64,000 bases of DNA from Streptomyces sp. MA5143a (GTDB taxonomy: Bacteria > Actinomycetota > Actinomycetes > Streptomycetales > Streptomycetaceae). The notes beneath the pieces were generated by a model, which was not told the DNA's origin, ran no database searches, and was given only the letters and a program-made list of their open reading frames with translations. Numbering within the stretch: position 1 is the first letter of the stretch; every line of letters begins with the position of its first letter. This document shows, piece by piece, positions 56,752-64,000 of this stretch. The DNA is taken from the NCBI RefSeq assembly GCF_900290235.1, contig NZ_OLMK01000121.1, positions 18,382-82,381 on the forward strand, read 5' to 3'. The position numbers and the translations under genes were made by a program.

Positions 56752-57654
56752 TCAGGGCGAGCGATGACGGTGGTCCCCGCGGGCGCCGTCCGTCCGTGCC
56801 TCCAGGGCGCGCACCACGGCCACCATGTCCTCCCCGCCGAAGCCCTGCTCGACGGTCTCGCCGTAGAGCGTGTGGCAGACGTCGAGGAGCGGGGAGGCCA
56901 GGTCGGCCTCGCGGGCGGCCTCCGCGATCAGACGGTTGTTCTTCAGAACGTCCGCGGCGGCGGCCTGCACGGCGAAGTCACGGGTCAGCAGCTTGGGTCC
57001 CTTCATCCGGGAGACGGCGCTGGCCATCGGCCCCGCGTCCAGCACGTCCCGCAGCAGCCCCCGGTCGAGCCCGTGCCGGTCGGCGAAGTGGAACGCCTCG
57101 GCGAGCCCGGTGACCAGCGTGATCAGGAACAGGTTCACGGAGAACTTCATCAGCAGCGCGCCCGGAACGGCGCCGCAGCCGAACGTCTCCCGGCACAGGG
57201 GAGCGAGCAGGGGCCGTACGGCCGCCACGGCCTCCTCGTCACCCGCGAGCATCCCCACCAGCTCGCCCCGCTCGGCGGGAACACGGGAGCCGGAGACCGG
57301 TGCCTCGACGTACTGCCCGCCGGACGCGCGGATGTCGTCCCGCAGACCGGCCGAGTACTCGGCGGAGGTCGTGCCCATGTGGACGACCGTGCGTCCGGCG
57401 ACACGGGCGGCGAAATCGGGGGTACCGCGGCCCAGGACCACGTCGACGGCGGCCTCGTCGGCCAGCATCAGGAACACGGTCCCGGCCCGCTCGAACACCT
57501 CACCGGGGCCGGCCGCGACCTCGGCACCCGCGCCACGCAGGGGCGCGCACCGCTCCGGCGTGCGGTTCCAGACGACGACGGGTGTCCCGGCACGGGCGAG
57601 GTTGAGGGCCATGGGCTGCCCCATGACCCCGAGCCCGATGAAACCGACGTCCAC
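56752..57654 (-). CDS. Beta-hydroxyacid-dehydrogenase-family oxidoreductase
   Basis: A 300-residue NAD(P)-dependent enzyme of the 3-hydroxyisobutyrate dehydrogenase/imine-reductase superfamily: VGFIGLGVMGQPMALNLARAG, FLMLADEAAVD, HMGTTS, substrate loop EAPVSGSRVPAERGELVGMLAG, and the catalytic Lys in GALLMKFSVNLFL. GTG 57654 follows GGAAGG. Divergent from the TetR gene with a doubled operator between, so it is the likely TetR target. Confidence 0.9.
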   Translation of the reverse strand: MDVGFIGLGVMGQPMALNLARAGTPVVVWNRTPERCAPLRGAGAEVAAGPGEVFERAGTVFLMLADEAAVDVVLGRGTPDFAARVAGRTVVHMGTTSAEYSAGLRDDIRASGGQYVEAPVSGSRVPAERGELVGMLAGDEEAVAAVRPLLAPLCRETFGCGAVPGALLMKFSVNLFLITLVTGLAEAFHFADRHGLDRGLLRDVLDAGPMASAVSRMKGPKLLTRDFAVQAAAADVLKNNRLIAEAAREADLASPLLDVCHTLYGETVEQGFGGEDMVAVVRALEARTDGARGDHRHRSP

Positions 57655-57705
57655 GACGCACTGCCTTCCCGGCCCGCGCACACGAGCCCGCCGCCCCGCA
57701 CCCGA

Positions 57706-57750
57706 CTATGACAGCGGTCATAGTAGCCCCCGCTATGACAGCGGTCATAG
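57706..57750. promoter_or_regulatory. Two identical TetR operators
   Basis: CTATGACAGCGGTCATAG occurs at 57706-57723 and again at 57733-57750. Each is an 18-bp palindrome (CTATGAC/GTCATAG arms), with starts 27 bp apart. They lie between the divergent dehydrogenase and TetR genes and should mediate autoregulation and repression of both. Confidence 0.82.
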
Positions 57751-57783
57751 GGTGGCGTCGTGGGGGACGAGGGAGGTCGGGGC

Positions 57784-58380
57784 ATGGCGCAGTCCGTACG
57801 GGGGCCGCGGGAGCGGATGGTTTTCAGCGCGGCCCAGCTGATCCGGCGCGAAGGGGTCGCGGCGACCGGGATGCGGGAGGTCGCGGCCCACGCGGAGGCG
57901 CCGCGCGGCTCGTTGCGGCACTACTTCCCCGGCGGCAAGGAGCAGCTGGTCAACGAGGCCGTGGCCTGGGCGGGCCGGTACGCGGGCAAGCGGGTCGCCC
58001 GCTTCCTCGCCGCGCTGGACGAGCCGACGCCCGGTGGGCTGTTCGCCGAGATGGTGCGCCAGTGGACCGACGAGTACGAGACCGCCGGGTTCGCGGGCGG
58101 CTGCCCCGTCGCCGCCGCGACGGTGGACTGCGCCGAGTCCACCGCGTCCACACGGGCCGCGGCCGCCGCCGCGTTCGCCGGCTGGACCGGCCCGGTGGCG
58201 GAGGCGCTGACGGACATGGGGGTGCCCGAGGAGCGGGCCGGAGCGCTCGCCACACTCATGATCAGCGCCCTGGAGGGGGCGATCCTGATGGCCAGGGCCG
58301 AGCGCGACGTCCGCGCCCTGACCACCGTCGCCCGGGAACTCGGCCCCCTCCTCGACGCGGCGGTGCGCGAGGCCGACTGA
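57784..58380 (+). CDS. TetR-family repressor
   Basis: A 198-residue TetR regulator: HTH in RERMVFSAAQLIRREGVAATGMREVAAHAEAPRGSLRHYFPGGKEQLVNEA, then a helical ligand domain with GGCPVAAATVDCAE, as in LmrA/YxaF-type repressors. ATG 57784 is chosen because GGAGG lies 8 nt upstream; another ATG at 57760 is less well placed. The doubled palindrome upstream is its presumed operator. Confidence 0.92.
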   Translation: MAQSVRGPRERMVFSAAQLIRREGVAATGMREVAAHAEAPRGSLRHYFPGGKEQLVNEAVAWAGRYAGKRVARFLAALDEPTPGGLFAEMVRQWTDEYETAGFAGGCPVAAATVDCAESTASTRAAAAAAFAGWTGPVAEALTDMGVPEERAGALATLMISALEGAILMARAERDVRALTTVARELGPLLDAAVREAD

Positions 58381-58385
58381 CCGCC

Positions 58386-59570
58386 CTACCCGAGGGCCGC
58401 CAGGAACTTCCCCAGCCGGGCGATGCCCTCGCGCAGGTCCTCGGCCGACGCCGCGTACGACAGCCGCACATGGCTGTCCGCCGTGCCCACGCCGAAGTCC
58501 CGGCCGGGGGTCAGCGCGACATGGGCCTCGCGCAGGGCCCGTTCGCAGAACTCCCACGAGGTGAGCCCGGTGCCGCTGACGTCGAAGTAGACGTAGAACG
58601 CGCCGTCCGGTGGCACGGGGACCGGCAGCCCGATGCGGCGCAGTCCGTCGAGGACGAGCGCCCGCCGCTCGGTGAACTCGACCCGGCGGGCCTCGCACAC
58701 CGCCAGGGACTCCGGCGTGAAGCAGGCGAGGGCGGCCAACTGGGCCGGTGCGGACGCGCACAGGAAGTAGTTCTGGGCCAGGCGCTCCAGCGCCGGTACG
58801 AGCGGCTCGGGCACGACGCACCAGCCGAGCCGCCAGCCGGTCATCCCGAAGTACTTCGAGAAGCTGTTGATGACGACGGCACCGGGGTCGAACGACAGGG
58901 CGCTGCGCGGCGGCCGTCCCTGCCCGTCGTGGTCGCCGAGGTCGAGGTAGATCTCGTCGACGAGACGCCACGCGTCCCGTTCGCGGGCGGCCTCGCAGAT
59001 CGCCGCGAGTTCGCCGGCCGGCACCGAGGTGCCTGTCGGGTTGGACGGCGTGGCGACCATGACCCCGCGTGTGCGCTCCGTCCAGCCGGCCCGCACCGAG
59101 GAGGCGGTCAGCTGGTACCGGCCCTCGGCGGTGGTCGGGACGAGGATGACGCGGGCGCCGAGGCTCTCGACGATCTGCCGGTTGCACGGGTACGCCGGGT
59201 CCGCGATGAGCACCTCGTCACCGGGGTCGACGAGCGCGGCGGCGGCCAGCAGCAGCGCCGCCGAGGCGCCCGCGGTCACGACCACCCGGGCCGGGTCGAC
59301 CTCGACGCCGTGCTGGTCCGCGTAGAACCCGGCGATGGCCTGCCGCAGCGCGGGCAGCCCGAGGGCCGCCGTGTAGGTCAGGGGGCGCCCGTCCATGGCC
59401 TCCCGCATCGCGTCCAGCACGGCGGGCGGCGCCCCGAAGTCCGGTTCCCCGAGGCTCAGTTTGACGACATGGTGCCCCTGGGCCTCCAGGGCGGCGGCGT
59501 GCTTGCCGAACTCCATCGCGTAGAACGGGGCGACCGCCCGGGCGCGCTCCGAGATCCGTACGTTGCTCAT
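58386..59570 (-). CDS. Class I PLP aminotransferase
   Basis: A 394-residue fold-type I aminotransferase of the aspartate/aromatic class: LSLGEPDFGAPPAVLDAM, TAGASAALLLAAAALVDPGDEVL, NPTGTSVP, VDEIYLDL, the PLP lysine in INSFSKYFGMTGWRLGW, and the terminal Arg in VRLSYA. The amino donor and acceptor are not clear. It converges on the TetR gene with a 5-bp gap. Confidence 0.92.
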   Translation of the reverse strand: MSNVRISERARAVAPFYAMEFGKHAAALEAQGHHVVKLSLGEPDFGAPPAVLDAMREAMDGRPLTYTAALGLPALRQAIAGFYADQHGVEVDPARVVVTAGASAALLLAAAALVDPGDEVLIADPAYPCNRQIVESLGARVILVPTTAEGRYQLTASSVRAGWTERTRGVMVATPSNPTGTSVPAGELAAICEAARERDAWRLVDEIYLDLGDHDGQGRPPRSALSFDPGAVVINSFSKYFGMTGWRLGWCVVPEPLVPALERLAQNYFLCASAPAQLAALACFTPESLAVCEARRVEFTERRALVLDGLRRIGLPVPVPPDGAFYVYFDVSGTGLTSWEFCERALREAHVALTPGRDFGVGTADSHVRLSYAASAEDLREGIARLGKFLAALG

Positions 59571-59621
59571 ACCGGGACCCTAAGCGCGCCCGCCCCGGCC
59601 GACACAGCCCCCTGCCCGTCC

Positions 59622-59655
59622 GGGGCCTGTCCGGCGGACTCACCGGACAGGCCCC
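59622..59655. terminator. Terminator downstream of the DUF1062 gene
   Basis: A perfect 13-bp stem GGGGCCTGTCCGG/CCGGACAGGCCCC with an 8-nt loop, 15 bp beyond the DUF1062 stop on its transcription side and upstream of the aminotransferase promoter region. Confidence 0.78.
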
Positions 59656-59670
59656 GTATCCGTGGGACGC

Positions 59671-60219
59671 TCAGCGCTTGAGCGTGAAGGTGAAGTCGCC
59701 GGAGAGCCTGCTGTTCAGCCGGACCGCCGAGACGAGCTTCCCTTCCTCGATCAGCCGCTCGACCTCGGCCCGCGACAGACCGCAGCCCTCGCCGATCAGC
59801 CGTACCGGTCGCACGGGGATCGGCGCCGCGAAGCGGACCGACACGTCGATCACCTCGCGGTCCGGGAGATCCGCACCGCCGGTGTCGAGACGCCAGGCGC
59901 CGTCCCAGTCGAGGGCGACGCGATGACGGCGCCGTACGACCGGGTCCCGCAGCACCTCGGCCGCCAGAGCGGGATCGTTGGCGTGCATCCGGTCCAGGAG
60001 CTCCGGTCGGAGGGAACGCACCTGCGTGCGCTCCAGGACCGTGAGCTTCGCGGTGTTCCCGCACCTCGTGCAGAGTACGAGGAGCCAGGCGTCGATGAGC
60101 TTGTGGTTCGCGTTGACACGGAACTTGCCGTTCGCCCGGAAGCGCTCCGACGCGCACGCGGAGCAGCGACGCACGACGAGCGGCAGGCAGGTGGGCATGA
60201 CTACCCAGGTGGTGAGCAC
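59671..60219 (-). CDS. DUF1062 zinc-ribbon protein
   Basis: A 182-residue protein matching DUF1062: WVVMPTCLPLVVRRCSACAS, RFRVNANHKLIDAWLLVLCTRCGNTAKLTVLERTQVRSL-type sequence, and a C-terminal S4-like RLIGEGCGLSRAEVERLIEEGKLVSA. Two CxxC pairs form a zinc ribbon, and the C-terminal motif suggests RNA binding. Function unknown. The ATG at 60219 keeps the conserved WVV start. Confidence 0.87.
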   Translation of the reverse strand: MLTTWVVMPTCLPLVVRRCSACASERFRANGKFRVNANHKLIDAWLLVLCTRCGNTAKLTVLERTQVRSLRPELLDRMHANDPALAAEVLRDPVVRRRHRVALDWDGAWRLDTGGADLPDREVIDVSVRFAAPIPVRPVRLIGEGCGLSRAEVERLIEEGKLVSAVRLNSRLSGDFTFTLKR

Positions 60220-60426
60220 AGAAGTACACCGGTTTCAGTGAGAAGTCCGCAGCAGGAAGCAGCACGGCGCACGGACAGGCGCGACGCGCGACAGATCAGC
60301 AGTCGGGAGGTCTCACACGGTGTACAACGGCACGTCCTTGATCGGGCGACTCGGGTCGGCAGCACGGTAGCGGCGCGCGTCGGCGTCGTTCCACCGATTT
60401 ACGCGCGCCGCACCGCACCGGCCCGA

Positions 60427-63120
60427 CTACCTCCCGGCCAGCGGGGTCACCCCGATCCGGTCGATGACCGGGGCGTACGGCGACCGCTGGTCGTACTGGT
60501 TGTAGGTGTCGCCGTCGAAGTCGGGCAGTTCCTCCGCGGTGAAGGTGAGCCGGTTGGCGCCCTTCCTCAGGGTGACGGGGACGGTCAGGTCCCAGAAGTT
60601 GTTGAAGTGGAAGGTCGTCGGGAACAGGATCCGCCGGCTCGCGCCGCCGTTGATCGAGAGGTCGGCGTGGCGGGCGATCGGGTCGGGGTTGTAGTGGGTG
60701 GCGGGCGCCTGCTCCGCGTTGGAGTAGCGGATGGTCAGCGCGTGCCGGCCGGGCCGCTCGGCCACGACGTCGAACGTCAGCGCGTTGCCCCTGCCGTCGC
60801 CGATGTCGGTGACCGCCTTGCCGTTCGAGGCGAACGAGTAGGCGTCGGTCACCTTGGCGGCCCCCGTCACCGTGCCGTCCTCCGCCTGGTACACGCGGGT
60901 CTTCAGGGAGCCGGTGGACAGGGCGACCCGGAGCCGGTCGAGGGCGAGTTCACGGGCGGCGCCGGTGACGGTGATCTTGTTGATGCCGCCGGAGAGGAAG
61001 ACCCGCACCCGGTCCGTGCCCTTCCCGGCCCCGCCGACCTCGGGCACGTCGAGTCGCTCGCCGCCCAGCGAGAGGCCCGCCCGGCCGCCACCGAGGTGGT
61101 CGACCGACACGGTCGTCTCGCCGTCGCGGGGCGCGTACACCCAGAACGTCGCCGAGTCGCCCTTCGCCAGGGGCACCGTACCGGGACCCGAGGTGCCGAG
61201 CCGGCTGTAGTCCGGCCGCGTCCCGGAGAGCGAGGCGTACGCGGCCTCGTAGATCGCGGGGGCGGTCACGTTCTCGTCGCGCAGGGCGAGGTCGATCTTG
61301 TCGATGATCGCGTCGCCCTTGGTGACCCCCAGTTCGGGGTCCCGCGCGGCGAGCGTGATCCGGTGTGTGCCGGCGGTCAGTTCCACCGTGGTGTCGGTGT
61401 GGCCCCAGACGACCCACTTGTAGCCGAGCGGCAGCCGCAGCTCCCGGGGGTCCTTCCCGTCGACCCGCAGGAAGACATTGGTCGGGCCCTGCTCCTTCAC
61501 CAGGTCGTACCGGTTGTACGAGTTGGCGAAGACGCTCAGGTCGTAGGTGCCGTCCCGCGGGACGTCGACGTCGAAGGCGAGCACCCCGTCGGAGCCGGTG
61601 CGCAGCCCGCCCACGTTGTAGGCACCGGACGTCGCGAACCTGCCCACGTCCGAGGGCGTCCCCTCGGGGCCGTTCCGGGAGTAGCCCTTGCCGGTGTAGG
61701 TGGCGTCCTCCGCCTCGTAGGTGCTGCGCCAGCCCACCGACGGCGCGGCCGGTTCCCCGCCGTTGCCGCCGGGGGAGAGGATGACCTGGTACGCCGACAT
61801 CTCGTTCATGCCGGTCATCGGCAGGGTCACCGAACCGTCGGCGCCGACCGTCACCTCCCGGTCCGAGAGCCGCAGCGGCTGCGCCGAGTCCCCGACCTGG
61901 CCGGTCCACGGGATCTCCTGGACCGTGGCCCGCACGGTCGTCCCGAACAGCGCGGGGTCGATGTTCCGGAACACGATGTCCGCGGCGCCGCTCTGCCCGC
62001 CGAAGAGGGCCCGGGACTGCTTCTTCTCCTCGTCCAGGGTGGCCACGCCCTGGAGCGTGTACTGCTGGTTGGGGTGCGGGGCGGTCACCTCGACGGTGTG
62101 CCCGGACATCTGCGCGTAGGCGTGGAACAGCCACCACTGGCCGTTGCCCTTGTTGGCCTCCACGGCCGAGTCGTTGAGGTTGCCGTCGATGTTCCAGTAC
62201 GCCAGGTCGGCGTCGATCTTGGACTCCTCGATGGCGGAGACCCACTGGACGACCTGGCCGGGCACCGACAGGTGGTAGTTGTGGCCGTACTCGTTGACGT
62301 TGACCGGCAGCGGGCCGACGCCGATCTCCTTTTCCCACCGCCGGTAGGTGGCCACGCTCGTGCGGACCTTGGCGGGTGAGGACAGCTCGTGCCAGGTCAT
62401 GACGTCCGGCACGACGTCATTGGCCTTCGCGTACCGCAGGAAGCCCTTGATCTGGTCGTAGAGGACCGAGGTGTTGGGGCCGGCGATCCGCGCCTCGGGA
62501 TCGAGGCCCTTGATGAGCCGGTAGGTGTCCTTCCAGGCCGCGAAGAAGTGCTGCGGGTCGTCGAGCCAGGAGACCTTGTCGTAGCTCCACTCGCCCGTGC
62601 CGAACATGTTCCCCTCGGGTTCGTTGAAGGGGACGTAGACGACATGGTCCTTGTACGCGCCCATCGTCTTGACCTGGGCGACCTGCTTCCTGATCTTCTG
62701 CTGGAAGTCCGCGAGCCGGGCGGGGCCGTCGGCACCCGGCCACTGGTAGGGGAAGCCGCGGTAGATGTCGGTCATGTAGATGTAGACGTCCTTGCCGCCG
62801 GAGTCCACGAACGGCGGGAGCATCTCCAGCGCGTCGGCGCCCGGGTGCTGGGGGCCGTCCTGCGCCTTCGTCGACACCGTGCGCAGGCCCATCCCCTCGA
62901 TGAGGTTGCGGCTCGGTACGCCGTCGCCGTAGACGCCGTACAGGGAGCCGGAGGCGCCGCCGTGGAAGGCGCCGGTGTCGGTGCCGAGGTCGATGACGAG
63001 CCGTTCCGGCGCCGCCGCGCCGGCGCTGCCCGCGGCGGGCCCGGCGAGCAGGGTGGCAAGGGCCGTGACCGCGGTGGCACCGGCTGCCGCGGCTCGGGTT
63101 CTGCTGCGATGACGTCGCAC
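60427..63120 (-). CDS. Secreted clan-A glycoside hydrolase with CBM6/35-like modules
   Basis: An 897-residue protein starting at GTG 63120 (GGAGA site) with a signal peptide (VRRHRSRTRAAAAGATAVTAL, cleavage near AGAAA). Residues 40-430 form a probable (beta/alpha)8 barrel: the acid/base Glu167 in FNEPEG and the nucleophile Glu277 in NVNEYG are 110 residues apart, as in clan GH-A. Then come carbohydrate-binding-like modules, two with a clear YEAEDATYTG/YQAEDGTVTG start. I cannot assign a GH family. Divergent from a LacI repressor, so sugar-induced. Confidence 0.82.
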   Translation of the reverse strand: MRRHRSRTRAAAAGATAVTALATLLAGPAAGSAGAAAPERLVIDLGTDTGAFHGGASGSLYGVYGDGVPSRNLIEGMGLRTVSTKAQDGPQHPGADALEMLPPFVDSGGKDVYIYMTDIYRGFPYQWPGADGPARLADFQQKIRKQVAQVKTMGAYKDHVVYVPFNEPEGNMFGTGEWSYDKVSWLDDPQHFFAAWKDTYRLIKGLDPEARIAGPNTSVLYDQIKGFLRYAKANDVVPDVMTWHELSSPAKVRTSVATYRRWEKEIGVGPLPVNVNEYGHNYHLSVPGQVVQWVSAIEESKIDADLAYWNIDGNLNDSAVEANKGNGQWWLFHAYAQMSGHTVEVTAPHPNQQYTLQGVATLDEEKKQSRALFGGQSGAADIVFRNIDPALFGTTVRATVQEIPWTGQVGDSAQPLRLSDREVTVGADGSVTLPMTGMNEMSAYQVILSPGGNGGEPAAPSVGWRSTYEAEDATYTGKGYSRNGPEGTPSDVGRFATSGAYNVGGLRTGSDGVLAFDVDVPRDGTYDLSVFANSYNRYDLVKEQGPTNVFLRVDGKDPRELRLPLGYKWVVWGHTDTTVELTAGTHRITLAARDPELGVTKGDAIIDKIDLALRDENVTAPAIYEAAYASLSGTRPDYSRLGTSGPGTVPLAKGDSATFWVYAPRDGETTVSVDHLGGGRAGLSLGGERLDVPEVGGAGKGTDRVRVFLSGGINKITVTGAARELALDRLRVALSTGSLKTRVYQAEDGTVTGAAKVTDAYSFASNGKAVTDIGDGRGNALTFDVVAERPGRHALTIRYSNAEQAPATHYNPDPIARHADLSINGGASRRILFPTTFHFNNFWDLTVPVTLRKGANRLTFTAEELPDFDGDTYNQYDQRSPYAPVIDRIGVTPLAGR

Positions 63121-63423
63121 TGAGGTCTCCGTGAGGTGATCCGCCCAGGGCCGAACCGGTTCGATGGGATGCGGGGTGGGGGAGCCCGGCATCTCGGAGG
63201 TCGAGTCGAGGATCGAAAACAGGTGTGCGGCTCTGTCGAACCGGTTCGCCGGAACGTAGCATCGCCGTATGCCTCCAGCAATACTCCCGGCAGGGATCCG
63301 CATACCGGCCGCGCGGAGTCGGCGCGAGGGGTTGACAGTGCGCGGGGCGGCTCCTACCTTCCCTTCACGCGAACCGGTTCGACGAGCGGTTCGCCCTCGA
63401 ACCGGTTCGATGAGGGAGTGCCC
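63121..63423. promoter_or_regulatory. Divergent control region with four LacI operators
   Basis: The perfect palindrome CGAACCGGTTCG occurs at 63152-63163, 63237-63248, 63370-63381 and 63398-63409; a half-site GCGGTTCG lies at 63386. Starts of the last two are 28 bp apart; the first lies in the hydrolase leader. This is a typical LacI-family operator set, allowing looping across the roughly 300-bp divergent region. No gene lies in the region. Confidence 0.85.
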
Positions 63424-64000
63424 GTGAACATCGGTGAGATCGCCAAGCGGGCGGGTGTCTCGCGGAGCACGGTGTCGTATGCGCTGAGCGGCAAGCGTCC
63501 GGTGTCGGACGAGACGCGTGAGAAGATCCAGCGGGTCATCGACGAGCTCGGTTACCGGCCCAACGCGAGTGCGCGTGCTCTGGCCAACGGGCGGACGAGC
63601 ACGATCGGTCTGGTGTTCCCGCCGGCTGGGAACCACTACACGGGGATGCAGCTCGACTTCATCGGCAGTGTGGTGGAGGCCGCGGCGGCTCATGACTATG
63701 ACGTGCTGCTGTCGCCGAGTGGTGTGGACAGTGACCGTTCGTTCCAGCGGTTGCTGGGGGAGCGGCGGGTCGACGGGGCGATCCTGATGGAGATCAGGTT
63801 GGAGGACGACCGGGTCGATCACCTGGCCGAACTCGACTTCCCCTCCGTCACCATCGGTCGCACGGCCCGGCCCGAGGGGACCTGGTGGGTGGGTCTGGAC
63901 CACACCGCGCTCGCGGCGGCGTGCGTCCACCATCTCGCCGACCTCGGCCATCGCCGCATCGCCTTCGTCAACCGGCCCGAGCAGCTGTTGCGGGCGGGCT
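63424..64000 (+). CDS. LacI-family repressor (partial, runs off the window)
   Basis: At least 192 codons, starting at GTG 63424 after GAGGGAG: HTH NIGEIAKRAGVSRSTVSYALSGKRPVSDETREKIQRVIDELGYRPNASARALANG, then the sugar-binding domain (TIGLVFPPAGNHYTGMQLDFI, VDGAILMEIRLED, FVNRPEQLL). It presumably binds the four CGAACCGGTTCG sites and represses the divergent hydrolase and itself until an inducing sugar is present. The C-terminus is outside the window. Confidence 0.93.
   Translation, partial: MNIGEIAKRAGVSRSTVSYALSGKRPVSDETREKIQRVIDELGYRPNASARALANGRTSTIGLVFPPAGNHYTGMQLDFIGSVVEAAAAHDYDVLLSPSGVDSDRSFQRLLGERRVDGAILMEIRLEDDRVDHLAELDFPSVTIGRTARPEGTWWVGLDHTALAAACVHHLADLGHRRIAFVNRPEQLLRAG

Noticed and set aside
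60427..63951. Extension of the glycoside hydrolase upstream to a 1174-codon frame.
   Set aside because: The added part has no protein-like features, covers the operators and overlaps the divergent LacI gene. The signal peptide begins at GTG 63120.

Overview
The window is high-GC actinobacterial DNA, almost certainly from a Streptomyces. The evidence is very high third-position GC, many GTG starts, ATGA/GTGA start-stop overlaps, rare TTA codons confined to one region, an ANTAR-type regulator, and typical Streptomyces two-component and LacI/TetR/IclR genes. No rRNA, tRNA, CRISPR array or insertion sequence was recognised.

Region 1 (about 1-17,000) looks like a specialised-metabolite cluster that I cannot match to a known product. 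Two leftward units, 13311 to 9198 and 8981 to 9, encode a nucleotidyltransferase, a helical protein of unknown role, an ABC exporter, an HAD enzyme, an acyl-CoA dehydrogenase, an SRPBCC protein, a reductase/epimerase-like SDR, a diverged myo-inositol-phosphate synthase, an archaeal-type SAM synthetase, a diverged nucleoside-diphosphate-kinase-like protein, a classical SDR, a PHP phosphoesterase and an HPr-kinase-like P-loop protein. A rightward unit carries a class III aminotransferase, a 21-codon ORF and a methyltransferase. An IclR regulator faces it across a strong bidirectional terminator. TTA codons in the IclR gene (two), the aminotransferase and the ABC ATPase point to bldA control. The cluster may continue left of the window. 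The inferred theme is an aminated, methylated cyclitol- or nucleotide-like product; this is inference, not recognition.

Region 2 (17.5-28.2 kb) is mixed: a polytopic membrane protein, a membrane-anchored molybdoenzyme, a GT2/DUF2064/methyltransferase operon, an OmpR-type two-component system, a sugar-nucleotide epimerase-like protein with a CxxC insert, a soluble sulfite-oxidase-fold enzyme, and DUF4287 and DUF1707 proteins.

Region 3 (28.3-37.1 kb) is a complete potassium-uptake operon: a mini-ORF, then kdpF-A-B-C, kdpE, kdpD and a second kdpE. Paired direct repeats lie upstream. A YnfA-like protein, CorA, a GAF-ANTAR regulator and a YceI/MarR pair follow.

Region 4 (41-50.8 kb) resembles the hypoxia/dormancy (DevR/OsdR-type) islands of actinobacteria: flavohemoglobin, a PNPOx-like protein, PPK2, phosphoketolase, a STAS protein, a zinc alcohol dehydrogenase and a two-GAF DevS-like kinase. 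Palindromic GGNCC-type boxes recur in front of these genes. The LuxR-type response regulator that would complete the set is only a frameshifted HTH remnant, and a GlxA/AraC-type regulator is also a remnant.

Region 5 (50.9-64 kb) holds an MBL-fold protein, a mymA-like FMO-SDR-ALDH operon facing an AraC regulator, a TetR gene and a divergent beta-hydroxyacid-dehydrogenase-type gene sharing a doubled operator, a class I aminotransferase, a DUF1062 protein, and a secreted multidomain glycoside hydrolase divergent from a LacI repressor with four identical operators. The LacI gene runs off the right edge.
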